Below are positions 32,591-44,230 of a stretch of DNA of 64,000 nucleotides, one piece after another. This stretch comes from Hyaloperonospora brassicae (taxonomy: Eukaryota > Oomycota > Peronosporomycetes > Peronosporales > Peronosporaceae). Both the position numbers and the translations under genes were made by a program. The stretch spans positions 1-64,000 of the forward strand of contig CANTFL010000151.1 of NCBI GenBank assembly GCA_947650285.1. The letters run 5' to 3'. Positions within the stretch are counted from its first letter, which is position 1. The number at the start of each line of letters is the position of its first letter. Under the pieces are notes generated by a model, which was not told the DNA's origin, searched no databases, and saw only the letters and a program-made list of their open reading frames with translations.

Positions 32591-35500
32591 CAGACAATGA
32601 GCGCCTACCTCAGCAGCCGTTACTTGGAACGTACGCCCTGCTCATGAGGGAAAGGGGACGGCCCTAATCAGTCCTGAGGGGAAGGGGTCCGATTCACACC
32701 AATCCTGCATGCGATCGTACCCTTTTGGTACCCATTTATGTATCAATTTTAGAGCGCCAGGAACCTGTTTCGACGAACGCCCGGTCTTATCGTGTGACAG
32801 TTCGTTGCGGACTTATTGTTCCTGAAGGTGGCAAAGTGACGACTACGACGGTCAAAGTGACTGAGACGGTGAGCGACAGGACGTGGACACTTTGGGTACG
32901 TCATCCGCTATAGGGCAGGACGAAACGCAAGCGAAGTGTCGATTCGACCACAGCGGCAACACAAAGAGCAGAAGTGACCAGTGACAGCCACCTCGGCGAT
33001 GGGACGTTCGTCTCGTGCACCGGTTGCGCTCCAATACTTGTCATTAGCTTCTTCCCGCAAGGAACGCCTCTGGCATGTTGTCTGGGTTCAGAAAGCGCAC
33101 ACAGGCTGTGGACTCCAGGCATCCGAGACAGGGAGTCGATCCCGTTGGCACGAATGTGCGACAGCCGGTGCAATTGAGTCGCATGTGCGTTCGTCGATAA
33201 TTTTCGTTTTCGTGGCGTTCGTAGACTTCTGCTCTCCCTCACTTTACTATTGGATGGCTCTGAGTGCGTCTACGTCATAACATCAGGCCGACAAGTCGTT
33301 TTTTGCGTGTCCGGCTATATACAGCGACCGGCGATAGATTCAAGTGTAGCTCTGTGTAGAATCTTGAATCGACAGCTCAGAAATAGCTCGGGCAGCAACG
33401 CTGTGCAGGTGGTAGAGTAAAAACGTGCTCATGCGAAGTGGTCGGTACTTATAGCTTGCCGTGTAAGAGCTTAGTACTTCCCTCTTATACCTTATGCATT
33501 CGGTGAACGAAGATTTAATTTCTTAGCGGAGGTTTTAACTGGCGAAGTGATTGCGGTAGGACACACCCACGTGACAATCCAATTCTATTAGGCTAATTTT
33601 GGGCAGTGGCGACCAAAAACAGAAACATCGTCACCCGTCGAGATAGAATCACCAGAAATCGGCAAGAACCAACCTCACGACTACTAATCTTACGAACGCT
33701 GACAACGTGCTTATTCTTCAGGGGTTTGGATGGGGTTGGCACCTGCACGAAGGTGTGGGACGCGACCCATTCTATATTCTGTGTTGACGATTCCGTGGGT
33801 GGTAAATATGTAGTGCAATGGATTGATCATATGCATGTTTGATTGAAAACACTCCGTCGCAAGTTGCGGATGACCTGAAGCTTGTAAATGCCAAGGGAAT
33901 TTTCTCACTGCATGAGATGACCATGATGTCGTTAATAGGTGCTGCATCTTCTTGACATGCAAGCAGATCTATTTCTGCTACTATCTGCAGAATGGGGTCG
34001 ATTGCGACGAACCTGGATAGATCAGCAGCGTCTACAAAGTCACCAAACTTACCCACTTCCGCTCTGGCCGGAAGCCGGCTGTCTGCACCGAGATCTCGCC
34101 TCCACCTTTGTTATGCTACAAACGCACAGTCGTACGGTAAAGCCTCTTTTCTCTTTGACTGCTATTGAGATGGAGGGAGCAACGATTATATAAAGGAGAT
34201 TAAGGAGGCGGAGGCTGAATCAGAAGCTAGGGTATAAGCTTTTGTTTGAGGAATTTCGGTATCGCACGTCAAGTCGAAATTTCTTGATTATATCAAAGAA
34301 GTTATGAACACTCAGCTGGCTGACCGAAAGCATAAATTCTAGCAGTCACTGAAGGTCTGACATGCGCCACTGATACCGCATAATTCTTATGCAACTTTTC
34401 GTTGGATGGAAGCTTGGGGAACTCAGATGACGTCGTGACATCATCAGATGGGTTTCGTATTGCACCTCGCAGCCAACCGAACATCCTCCTCGAAAGCAGC
34501 TTTCAACTTTTAGCCACGACAAGGGATGGCCGTTCCCGTACAAGTTAAGGAGTAGCACAGAAAGCTAATAGGCATCAAATGTACTTCTCATTGTGCTATG
34601 ATTTTTAAAGTGGTACCCGCTGGATACATGCCGTTCCTCTGCAAAAAAGCCCGTTGCAAGCCAAGGGGTTGTCAGGTCAGATGATGACGAGCAAAAGTTG
34701 GACCTTTTCTGAAAGTGTATCCGGTCGCAGCATGGCCGATGGAAACCGTTTGACAGTGGTGAGGTGCCGTCAACATGCATTATGCGCGAGGTAGTTCCAT
34801 ACTGTGAAGAACGATTACAGCCGGGCACAACAAGTGTATTCTTCGGTTGAGTTGAACTTCGATGTATGTCAATAGTTCCATTTCGCCCTGCAACATCCTA
34901 GTCTTTAGCACACTAGTTTAATATGCGTATCCTTCCGTGCTGCAACGAGCTAAGCTTTATTCAATTAGATTTGTTCAAAATAGTAGATCTGATTCTGGCT
35001 AGAACCTAATCCTTAGCAGCCATGAGGCCATCAAACCTGGTCGGTGGACTTCAGATTCAACAGCAGACAAGAGATTACAACTAATCAGAGGACAACATAT
35101 CGGAGAGAACACTTCACGTCAGCTCGATGGATCCGTGTGGTACGCGCAGCACGACAAAAAACACGCGCACTCTGCACCGTCCCGTCTTCGACACCAGCAC
35201 TTGCAGCTGGTAGTCGGATTTGAGAACTTGCTCACACCGAAACTGGTCCCGGACATTTGTGCTCATTTATTCACGTAAAGCTTGTATGTGGTCTACCGCT
35301 TCCCAAGTCGCCAGCTGATGTGCCTTCTGGTCACTACTGCACAGCTAGGGCATCTCGCAGAGTCGCACGTGGCCACGTGGGACCAGACCGACATGTTCGC
35401 AACAGACGACGCAAAGACAACGACGACCGACGTGGCACGCAATCTCACCCGTAACTTACGCAGCTTTACCTGTAAGTTACGCCGCTTGCGTCGAGAGGAA

Positions 35501-35872
35501 GGACCGATTGCTCGTCGCTCGAAATGCACGGAACCAGAAGCTCGCCTCGCCGGGTATAAAGCCGGCTGGTCAACGGTACCAACAGGCCTATCGCCCGGTC
35601 TGTCGTTGCTTCCGCTATTCCGTGAAGCACGAAGATGTGCAAAGCAGGCGTCGATTTCGCGAGGTGATTACGGGCATGTTTAGAGCAATGTATTCCGTGA
35701 CGTAAAACGCACGTGGGTCAGCTTGACGTGCAACGACACGGTCGTCTATTGTGGGGAGGAGTTTCATGATCGTCTATTTACATGTTAACATGTGCGAGTC
35801 GGTCGTCTATCGTGTAGCGCAGGGTGCAGGACGGAACGAGACGATCGAGCGATGTCTCTCGCTTGCTCGCCA
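32591..35872. other. 3.3 kb gene-poor region
   Basis: No conserved gene was recognised. Short ORFs (33772-34056 minus, 34565-34828 minus, 35282-35683 plus) are 84-133 codons and lack family motifs. Base composition becomes more AT-rich between about 33.3 and 35.1 kb, which fits decayed transposon sequence, but no terminal repeats were found. Confidence 0.4.
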
Positions 35873-37859
35873 CTACCAGAGCTCTGTGACAATGAGATGC
35901 TCTGCCAGCTTCTGCGCCACGACACGCTCGGCGTCTTCTTGTGTTACGATGACACTGTCCAAATACTCGGGATGCCGCACTATAGCTGCGACAATCGCCT
36001 TCTTCACGGCGCGGCTCATGGCCTGGCTGCCGCACAAGTAGATGTAGCCCTTATCTCCAAGTAAATGTCGCACCACGAGCTCGCTCTGGTCAATCAACGC
36101 ATCCTGGACGTACTTTGAACACCAAAAAACACCATGCCAAGGCAGCGTAAGTTACGGGCAACCGGCCGTCAACAACGCACAGTAGCAAATACGTAGCCCC
36201 AGTACCCGCTTCGAGTGGTCGCCGTCAGCCGAAAACGCGACGTGCAATTCATCGAGCACTCCCGAGTCTCGTGCGCGCTGGAATTCCTCGGCATACAAAA
36301 AGTCCACGCTTGCATCACGGCATCCATAAAAGAGGTAGGCTGGTCGGTGCCCGTGTGGCGACGTAGCGACTTCATGCTCCAAATCCTGCAGAAAAGCTCG
36401 AAATGGCGCAATTCCAGTGCCCGCACTGATAAGCATGATCGGACGATGATCGTGAAGAGGGAACACAAATGACGACCGGTGGAACGATGCGCGAATGAAC
36501 TCCCCTTGCTTCAACTTTGCAAGATAGCTGGAACAACGTGGCAACGGCAGCACATCCGTCTCACAAAGTCCCAGTGTGATGGAAACCACGTCAGGAACGA
36601 GGCGCCGTGACGAGGAGACCGTGTAATATCGCGGAGAATTCGGTGGCGCGATCTGGAAAAATTCTGCAAAACTCAGCCGAATAGACGGAAAGCGGTCGAA
36701 AATGTCGGCGATGGTGACGTGCTCATGTGGCCTGTGTACAGCGAGACAAGACAGGACGACAGTGAAAAAGTGTACTGCAATATCTTACTGCGACAATTCA
36801 CTTACCGTTCCGCGTGAATAGCTTCAACCAGGTGTGGTGTCATCAACGCAGCAATGTCGTCGTTGTTCGAAGAGTACGCGGCGAGGCTGCGAAGGAACCT
36901 GGAAGGTGGCGTCGAGATGAGGTCGACACTCCATGTGAGTGCATCGCGCACTGTTCCGATGTTGGCAAACGGACGCTGATGAACTCCTTGATGCTGCAGT
37001 GAGCTCTGTTGCTCGCCAGCACTTGCCAAATCGACGGGCTGTTCAGCAATGTAAATCAAGCCGGGGTCCTCGATGTGCAAGTGAGCAAGCATGCGATCTA
37101 CGACCGACAGATCATTTGGTACGTAGACGCCAATGTTAGACGCCTGCTCACCGACTTGCTCTTGTTGCTCGTCACGAATGCGGAGGTCAATGTGACGCAC
37201 CGACCGCCATGCACCGTCTGCCGTTTGATGAGGCACACTGATCACATCGTTTGCTGCGACCTCCAATAGCGATCGACTGTGTTCTGCCATGAGCCTTTGG
37301 CGTACACCGGCATCACTGCCTTTGCTCGCGTAAAAGGACAAGCTGCACACAGGCGCAGGAGCTGTCGGCACCTCTCTCTTGTCCTGACTCTGTAGACTCA
37401 GTTCGTACTCCATCAGTTTTTCCTGCACACACTCGTCAGCAGGTTGAAGCTTCACGGTTCCCACACGTACGTCACGGACAAACCTGGTAGATGAGGTGGA
37501 CGCAGTTGGGACAGTCCAAGTGGCAGCACTCGTCTTCGTCCGGCTCATCTGGAGGGGTTAGAGGCCCTAGCGGCACCACTATGGGCTGGACGTACACGAG
37601 AGAGAGACGACGATGAGGACCCGAGACACCCATAGATTCGTGATTGGCCACGGTATTGACGTACATCTGTCTGTTGGCGCTTTCTCGCCATTTCTCGCTC
37701 GAGCTCCATGAAGACTTGCATGCCATCGCTAACAAACGACCGGTGCTGCTGCTGCTGTAGTGTACGTTCAGCACCCGCGAGTGTCCGTGGCAAGAGTCTG
37801 TTGTGGCACAGCGTCGCTGTGTGGTACGCGCAGCGGCGAAGCGCTCGCGTCGTCGACAT
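35873..37859 (-). CDS. Oxidored-like cysteine motif fused to a diflavin-reductase-type FAD/NAD(P)H module, mitochondrial
   Basis: Proposed exons, in minus-strand order: 37859-37665, 37585-37484, 37422-36806, 36731-36206, 36112-35873, giving 559 aa with all phases consistent. Residues 1-50 form an Arg-rich, acid-free presequence (MSTTRALRRCAYHTATLCHN), so mitochondrial import is likely; an in-frame ATG at 37892 is an alternative start. Residues 76-99 match the Oxidored-like N-terminal motif (PPDEPDEDECCHLDCPNCV), also found in small mitochondrial OXLD1-type proteins. From about 120 comes the FAD-binding domain of cytochrome P450 reductase/sulfite reductase type, with the FAD motif RYYT at 339-342, NAD(P)H motifs ISAGTGIAPFR (406-416) and FYGCRD, and YLCGSQAMSRAV near the end. 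It ends in Trp, as these reductases often do. The FMN (flavodoxin) domain of diflavin reductases is absent. Its electron acceptor is unknown. Confidence 0.85.
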
Positions 37860-38011
37860 GCCGCTGCTCGTCGGTGGTGTCTGTGGCCACAATTGTACCG
37901 AAATGCTGGTACACGGATGTCAGATCAGAACACGCAATGGCACATCTAGTAATCAACCTGCGGCATGTATTACGACCGTACAGGCACAGCACGAGGTGCT
38001 GAGGCCGCCTA

Positions 38012-38012
38012 C

Positions 38013-38039
<27 letters not shown>
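38012..38039. repeat. (GT)14 microsatellite
   Basis: A perfect dinucleotide run about 12 bp past the stop codon of the acid phosphatase gene. It would be CA repeats in that gene's 3' UTR. Confidence 0.95.
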
Positions 38040-38044
<5 letters not shown>

Positions 38045-38050
38045 CAAACA

Positions 38051-39967
38051 CTACGAAAGGAGAGAGAGGTTCTCGTCATGATCACGCAGTTGACGGTACT
38101 GGCTGCGTCGCCGCCAGGCAAGAACTCCAGCAACAGCCACCAGGCCAAAGAGCAGGTAGCTCCCGATGTAGTCGGACGCGTGGAACCGGTTGGGTTCGTC
38201 GACTATCGCGGCCATCAGACTTGACGAAGATCCTTTGCCCCTCTCTGTTTGTTCGGGCAACTTGCAGTCGTGCTCGGTGCGCGGGCTGCGTGCAAATGCA
38301 AATGCCTTGGAGAACTCCTCGATGCTGCACAGAGCTGCAGTGGCAAACCAAGCATTGCATGAAGTCAACATATTGTTTGCCTCGACGTGTCTCCTGACAA
38401 GTGATGTTGGCAGCTAAATGGTGACTACAGTACGTACTGTCACGGCAGTCAGGAAGCAGTTGAGGCTCTCCGTGGAAAATCATTCGGACGGCGTGCGAGC
38501 CCTTTTTGGTCTTGTACACTTCGATCACCAGCATACTCGCGTACGGAGTCCAAGCGCGGTCCCAGTTCTCTTTCATTGTTGCCGCCAAGAATGGCATGAT
38601 GGTTGAATCGTGCGCTGCACACAAATACCAGGTCAGTGAAACGAACGTATAGTGGAAGCTCAGAAATGGTGCGTCTGTACCCATCGTGACAGAGAGCTTG
38701 TGTGCGTCAGAATCACCGTTGAGCACGCTGTCGAGCCGAGTGAGCATGTCGTGGGCCAGTGGCTGCATCGCGACTTTTGCGTACCACGAATCATTGTACG
38801 TCAGAAAAATTCCTTGGCGCACTTCCACTTCGTGGTAAGTCTTAGCGAACGTATCCTCGTCCACGCCATCCGGCAGCTCAAGATTGTTGCAGCGAGCTAC
38901 GCTGAGACACTCTAGCACTGTGCCCCAGGAAAACTTGCCGACAAGATCGTCAAAGTGGTGCTCGATCGCGATGGTAGAAGGGTTTCGGAGGTGGTCCCGG
39001 AACTCGGGACTCTCGTTGGACATCTGTCCAATGTTTTTCATGAGCGGGCAGATTCTTTCGTTGGCGTTGACGTAGTCGACGGAAATATCGGCAACATCCC
39101 ACGATAGCGTTCGGCGAAGCTCCAGCGACTGGCTGTCATCGATTGGGAAGAGTCCGTCGATTAGTGCTTGGCCGGATCCCAGCGTTCGTTCTTGGTCATC
39201 ACTACGCAGATAGATCTCCTTTGACCCAATGTCCTATTGCCGCGGATCCAACCATTTGAAGTGTAAGTGCGAAGTATGCAAGCACCAGCCTAAAGTATGA
39301 GAGGCAACGCACCGACAAGTTTGAAGTAGGGAAAAGCTTGAGGGAGCTGTTACCCACGTACACGTCACGCAAAAACCTACACACAGTACGGGTCGTCAGC
39401 ACTCGTATTCATCAGTACAACACATCTCACAGTCAATGCATTACGCACTGTCCATTCGACTTGTGCTGCTGACGTCCTAGCCGAAGCAGGCCGCCAACAA
39501 TGCAGTCTCCGTTGAGGATATTGTGACCGTCCATGTATGACTTGTGATACATGCGGCCGAACTCGCTCATGGGCGCCTTCTCTGGACTGGTGTCCTGAAA
39601 CTACAGCATCGAGTGTACAAAACGTCAATCTACTGCCAGCCCAAAGGCAGATGGAGGCAGCACTCACGCATACCGAGATGGAAGTCGGAGTGCAGTTCCA
39701 CGCCGCGTTCATGGGGTTATGCTTCTGCTCGTCCCAGCAAAAGATTCGACCATAAGGAGCGCGAGCTCCATGACGCGCGATGATCTGCACTTGCTCGAGG
39801 GACTCTACAAGCTCCAACTGCTCGGGGCTAAGCGGTGGAATGCGTGTAGTCTCGATGCGGTCCAAGTCATTGCAGTAGCGGTGCGGTGCCCAGCCATCGT
39901 AGGGACCGGCTGCGACTTCCGCAAGAGCAGCACCGACCAGGGCAGCAATCAACGCAGCAAGTCGCAT
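38051..39967 (-). CDS. Histidine acid phosphatase with signal peptide and C-terminal membrane anchor
   Basis: Proposed exons in minus order: 39967-39674, 39594-39449, 39376-39313, 39218-38681, 38614-38438, 38334-38051, giving 500 aa in consistent phase. MRLAALIAALVGAALAEVAA is a signal peptide; an upstream ATG at 40012 would only lengthen the leader. The catalytic RHGARAP is at 65-71, and the second catalytic motif HD at 349-350 forms only if the 66-nt intron 38615-38680 is removed. The segment DCRDTLCSIEEF matches the family's C-terminal cysteine region. Residues about 462-480 form one membrane helix followed by an Arg-rich 20-residue tail, as in lysosomal and testicular acid phosphatases. 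It should be a type I membrane enzyme hydrolysing phosphomonoesters in a secretory or vacuolar compartment. It is divergent from the kinesin gene, with 383 bp between starts. Confidence 0.9.
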
Positions 39968-40268
39968 CCTTCGTGAGCGTGTGGCGGCCTCAGCGCGAGT
40001 CTCGCAATGCACCGATCAAGCGCCAGCTCGGAATTGCTCGCGTCGCTTTACGGATATGCGATCCACGACTTGTGCGGTCCAATAAGTGCCAATCAAAACG
40101 CTCGTACCTGATTTTGCGCCTCATTTGGTGGCGTGGTGTGGTGGTAGTGGTGGTGGTTGTGAAGTAGCGATACGAAAGTAACACGCTGCCCATCGCTTAC
40201 TTCGGTGCCTCATGAAAGGGGGGAAAATTCCCAGTCCGTTTCCATTCTTCTCGCTCGGTGTCTGCCGC

Positions 40269-40270
<2 letters not shown>

Positions 40271-40303
<33 letters not shown>
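40271..40303. repeat. (GA)16 microsatellite in the kinesin 5' leader
   Basis: A 33-nt GA run ending about 47 bp upstream of the chosen kinesin ATG, in the intergenic region shared with the acid phosphatase. Translated upstream it gives only an Arg-Glu repeat, so it is taken as untranslated. Confidence 0.93.
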
Positions 40304-40306
<3 letters not shown>

Positions 40307-40350
40307 CTAACGTCGTAGCTTCGTCCGTCCTGCACCAGTCGTTCGTGAAC

Positions 40351-43300
40351 ATGGAGAGCGGCTCGGAAGACGAAGACAACGTCCTGTCGCTGCGGGAGGA
40401 GCTGCGCGCGAAGACGCATGCGCTCAAGCAGGTCCAAGACGAGTTTGACGAGTACACACAGTCGAGCCACGAGCTGGAGCAGGAGCTCGAGCAAGAGCTC
40501 TCTCGCGTGGAAAAGCGCAATGTCTATCTGATGAACAAGAGCCAGTACTTTGAGCGTGACCTGCAGGCCGCGCGCACGAAGCTGGACGAGGCGCTGGACC
40601 AGACGCGCAAGCTCGAGGATGAGCTCCAGACCACGCGCGCTGAGCTCAAGAAGGCCGTGGGAGCTCGATGCAAGCTCGAGCAGCATCAAGATGAGCTGGA
40701 GACGCAGGTGCGCGTGCTGCAAGCCACGGAGAGTGATCTGAGGCACAAGATGGAGCGAGAGATTGAGGAGAAGGTGTTTCTGCTTAGTGATCAAGACGAG
40801 CTACAGCGCGAACACGAAATGGCTGCAGAGCGTTTTCGCACGGAGATCATGGACCTCAAGTCGGAGTTGTATGCCTTTCAGCAAAAGTACGAGGACGTGA
40901 CGATGACGTTGGAGACCCGCGGATCGGTCTCAGGCAATGATAGCATGGCCACGACCCACAGCCAGTCGGAAGATGGTGACGACGGCTATGATTTGAGCTA
41001 CAGTGACAGCATGCAGTGCGGTTCGACTGTGCAAGAGCGTGACGAACTTAGTCGTGAACTGCTGATCGAGTCGCTGAAAGAGGAGATTGAGGCCCTGAGT
41101 TCCAGCTTGCAGGATGAGACAGATGCCCGCGCTGCAGCAGAAACTGAGGTGCAGCAACTTCGCGAAAGCCTCGCGCACATGGAAGCTATGGAGGCAGAAA
41201 TGACGGACATGACTGACGAACTGATTGGGAAATCTCAAGAAGTGCGTGCTCGCGACGAGCAAATTGAAGAAATGCGCGAGTCTCTGCTAAAGCTTCAGTC
41301 TGAGATGGCAACGCTTAATGATGGCGGCATCGAGTTTACGAACGAGCGGGAGAACTTGCAGAATGAATTGAAAAGCAAGGACAGAGACATAAGCAACCTA
41401 ACTGAAGAGCTAGAAACGATCAAGTCACAATGCGATGATCTTGCCGAGAACGAGCGCCAACTCAACATCCGTCTCGTGCACGAAAGCGAAGCTGTGGATG
41501 AGTTGAAGGAACAGATGGAGATTTTGGCGAAAAGTCTAGAAGAAGTCAAGCAAGAGCGCAGGGAGCTCGAGAGCAAGCTACAGAATGGCAAGGGTGAGAT
41601 ATCGCAGAATCGCAAGGAGGTGGAAGATCTGAGTAGCACGAATGTAGAGCTTCAACAACAGCTTGATGAGTCAAACAAGAGGATATTCGAGCTGCAACAA
41701 GCCTCTGCTGTACTGACGGCTTCGGCCGTGCCGCCGGCTGCAGATATGTCTGAATCGAAACGGTTGAGGATGGAAATACAAACAATGCGGGCGTCCATGA
41801 ACTCTTTGTCAGCGGAAAATGCGCGACTGAGAAGTCAAGAAGGGATGTCTACCAGCGTCGCACCTGCAAAGCGTGTGTCAGCTGACGTTTTGCAAGTGAA
41901 TTATACGCCAGAGCAGCTTGCTCGAAAGTACATAGCGGAACGGACGCGGAACGCTTCGCTGCTTTCGCGTCTGCAGACTGTGTGCGGTAACATTCAGGTG
42001 TTTTGTCGTGTCCGGCCGATCATCAATGAAGAGCTGGAGAAGGCGTGGGGTTCCAAGTTGGCAGTCAACGTGGTGAACCAGTCCGATTTGGCTGCTATGG
42101 ATGTTCGGTATGACCGTTTGTCGCCAAGTGAGCCCAATGGAAAAGTGGTCAGCAGTGTCGACATGGAGGCGCTAGCAAATAATAGTTCGTGGAAGGTGTT
42201 TACGTTTGATCGAATCTTAGGTCCCGACGAGACGCAGAATGATGTTTTTCGTGAAGTGGAGCCGATCGCGCAGTCCGTTGTGGATGGGTTCAAGGCGTGT
42301 ATTTTCGCGTACGGACAAACCGGTTCGGGAAAGACGTATACAATGGAAGGTACACCCAGTGATCCCGGTCTGAACTACAAGATCATTAGTCACCTATTTC
42401 AGTCGATTCAGCTGCGGGGAGCGATATACAGCTGCGAACGTGACGACAAGGGGCCTGAAGACGACGAAATGAACGGACTGGAAACCGCAACCAAAACATC
42501 TGTGTATCACGTGCAAGTGGGTGTGCTGGAAATTTACAACGATTCGGTACGCGACCTATTCAATACGTCCAATAAAGCACTGGACATTCGTCACGATTCT
42601 GCGACTGGCGACATTTGCGTTCCCGATCTGACAATGACATCAGTATCGTCTCCTCAGCAGACGATTGACGTGTTGCGGACTGCGCAGTCAAATCGTGTGA
42701 CTGGTAAAACTAATTCCAACATGCACAGTAGTCGATCACATAGTATTGTGATCGTGCAAATCTCGAAACGCCGACCGGAAAGAAACGATGCTGATAAAGA
42801 CCCAGCCGACTTCGACGCCGACGAAGAAGGGTGTGGTAAGCTGTACCTTGTGGATCTGGCTGGCTCGGAGAGAGTAAAGAAGAGCAATGTAAGCGGAGAC
42901 ATGCTTCGGGAGGCCGCTCATATCAACAAGTCCCTGTCAGCCTTAGCTGATGTGATGGAGGCTCTGGACAAGAAGATGTCTCACGTTCCATACCGCAACT
43001 CGAAACTCACGTATTTGCTCCAGGACGTTCTCAACTCGTCGTGCAAAACAGTGATGATCGTTAATGTTGGTCCGACCATCGAGAATGCTAGCGAGACGTT
43101 CCGATCGCTGCAGTTGGCGGAACGCGTGCGCAATATTGTGGTGGGTAGGAACCAAATTGTGAAGAACAAGAAGGACATTTTGTCGGCCAAGAAAGCGTTT
43201 GCTGAGCTTCAGTCGTTGAAGCAGCAGATGCAAATTTCCAAGCGAAAGTACATGCAGTCACAGCAATCTGTGGTCGCTCTGGTAAGTCGCTGTCGGTCTT

Positions 43301-44011
43301 CTTTTAGTTCGGGGAAGCATTTGTTCTCACGCCATGGTTTCGGTGGCTCCCCTTCTCCAGAAACGAGACCAGAAGAACCAGTCGGAAAAGCAGTCGGCAA
43401 CGCTGCAAAGCCGGCTTAGGGCGTGGGAGACGCAAAACGAAAGCCTGAAGTCTCAAAATGAATCGCTGAAACGGCTCGTCGACGATCTGAGTGACCAGCT
43501 GAAGGCTGAGCGGGAGACTAAACAGAAGGAAGCGGAACAATGCGAAGCTGCTCAACGCTTACTCCGACAGCAGAATGCTAAGGCTCGTGTGTCTTCGTCG
43601 CAGCAAGAGATGCAGCAGAAGCTGGTGCAAGAACGCGAAGAAGAGATAAAAAAACTGCGGCAATTGTTGACGGAAGCCAGGCGACGAAGCACTTCCTCTC
43701 TTATTCCACGGCTGCCGCTATCATCGCCACCCATGAAGAAGTCGAAGAGCGCTCGCCCAACAAGCTTACCTTGCACTGAGCAAGAAGATGATGGTACCAG
43801 TGCAACTCGAGGGCCAAGCACGCAAGCGCCTGGTGCCAATCGCACCACAAAGCTGCATGTGACTACTCGTGGGTTAGCGGGATCGCGTTCGCAGCCTGGC
43901 GTCCCGTCAAGTAATGGGACCGGGAGACGTCAGAGCCCACAAGTGAGCAAGAGTCCAGCACCAGCGTCAGCGCGGACAACATCTACGTCAAAGCAGGGTA
44001 CTTGGAAATGA
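40351..44011 (+). CDS. Kinesin with kinesin-14-like neck and central motor
   Basis: Proposed exons 40351-43281 and 43361-44011, giving 1193 aa. Residues 1-510 are almost continuous coiled coil rich in Glu, Leu, Lys and Gln. The neck (YIAERTRNASLLSRLQTVCGN) and the motor start NIQVFCRVRP (547) resemble kinesin-14, the minus-end-directed class. Motor motifs: GQTGSGKTYTME (P-loop 655-662), SSRSH (switch I), DLAGSE (switch II, about 835-840), and HVPYRNSKLTYLLQD. The motor ends near 930, so it is central, not C-terminal. Splicing adds a second coiled coil (about 980-1085) and a Ser/Pro/Arg-rich basic tail; without splicing the frame stops at 43419. The ATG after the GA repeat was chosen because the upstream reading has no ATG. 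Confidence 0.92.
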
Positions 44012-44230
44012 TTGGCGAAATGGAGGCCAGAAGAGGGAGCGAACGCATCCAAGGTTATGTAGAGGCGGTAGGGAGATTTGAGGTTAGCTCAGCGGTCGGT
44101 CGTAGATCGCTGTCGTGGGTCAATTGGTGAATAAAGAATTTGCAATTTGTCGTGTTTGTGGCTTCAAATGTGATTGTAGGTCGTTGAACCAGACGTTGAC
44201 AATCCTGCCTTTTACACCCAGATCTAGCAA

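Noticed and set aside
33772..34056. Possible transposon-derived ORF on the minus strand
   Set aside because: Composition is suggestive, but no transposase or polymerase motif could be named.
38398..38437. 40-nt intron in the acid phosphatase (38437-side donor variant)
   Set aside because: Too short, and the 103-nt alternative (38335-38437) gives the conserved DCRDTLCSIEEF join.
38082..39041. Single 319-aa ORF as the acid phosphatase
   Set aside because: It lacks the signal peptide and RHG motif and reads through two introns. The six-exon model gives a complete enzyme.
40258..40350. N-terminal Arg-Glu repeat extension of the kinesin
   Set aside because: It begins at GTG within a GA microsatellite, with no ATG.
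44080..44135. tRNA-like A box (ttagctcagcgg) downstream of the kinesin gene
   Set aside because: No matching B box, acceptor stem or anticodon arm; at most a SINE remnant.
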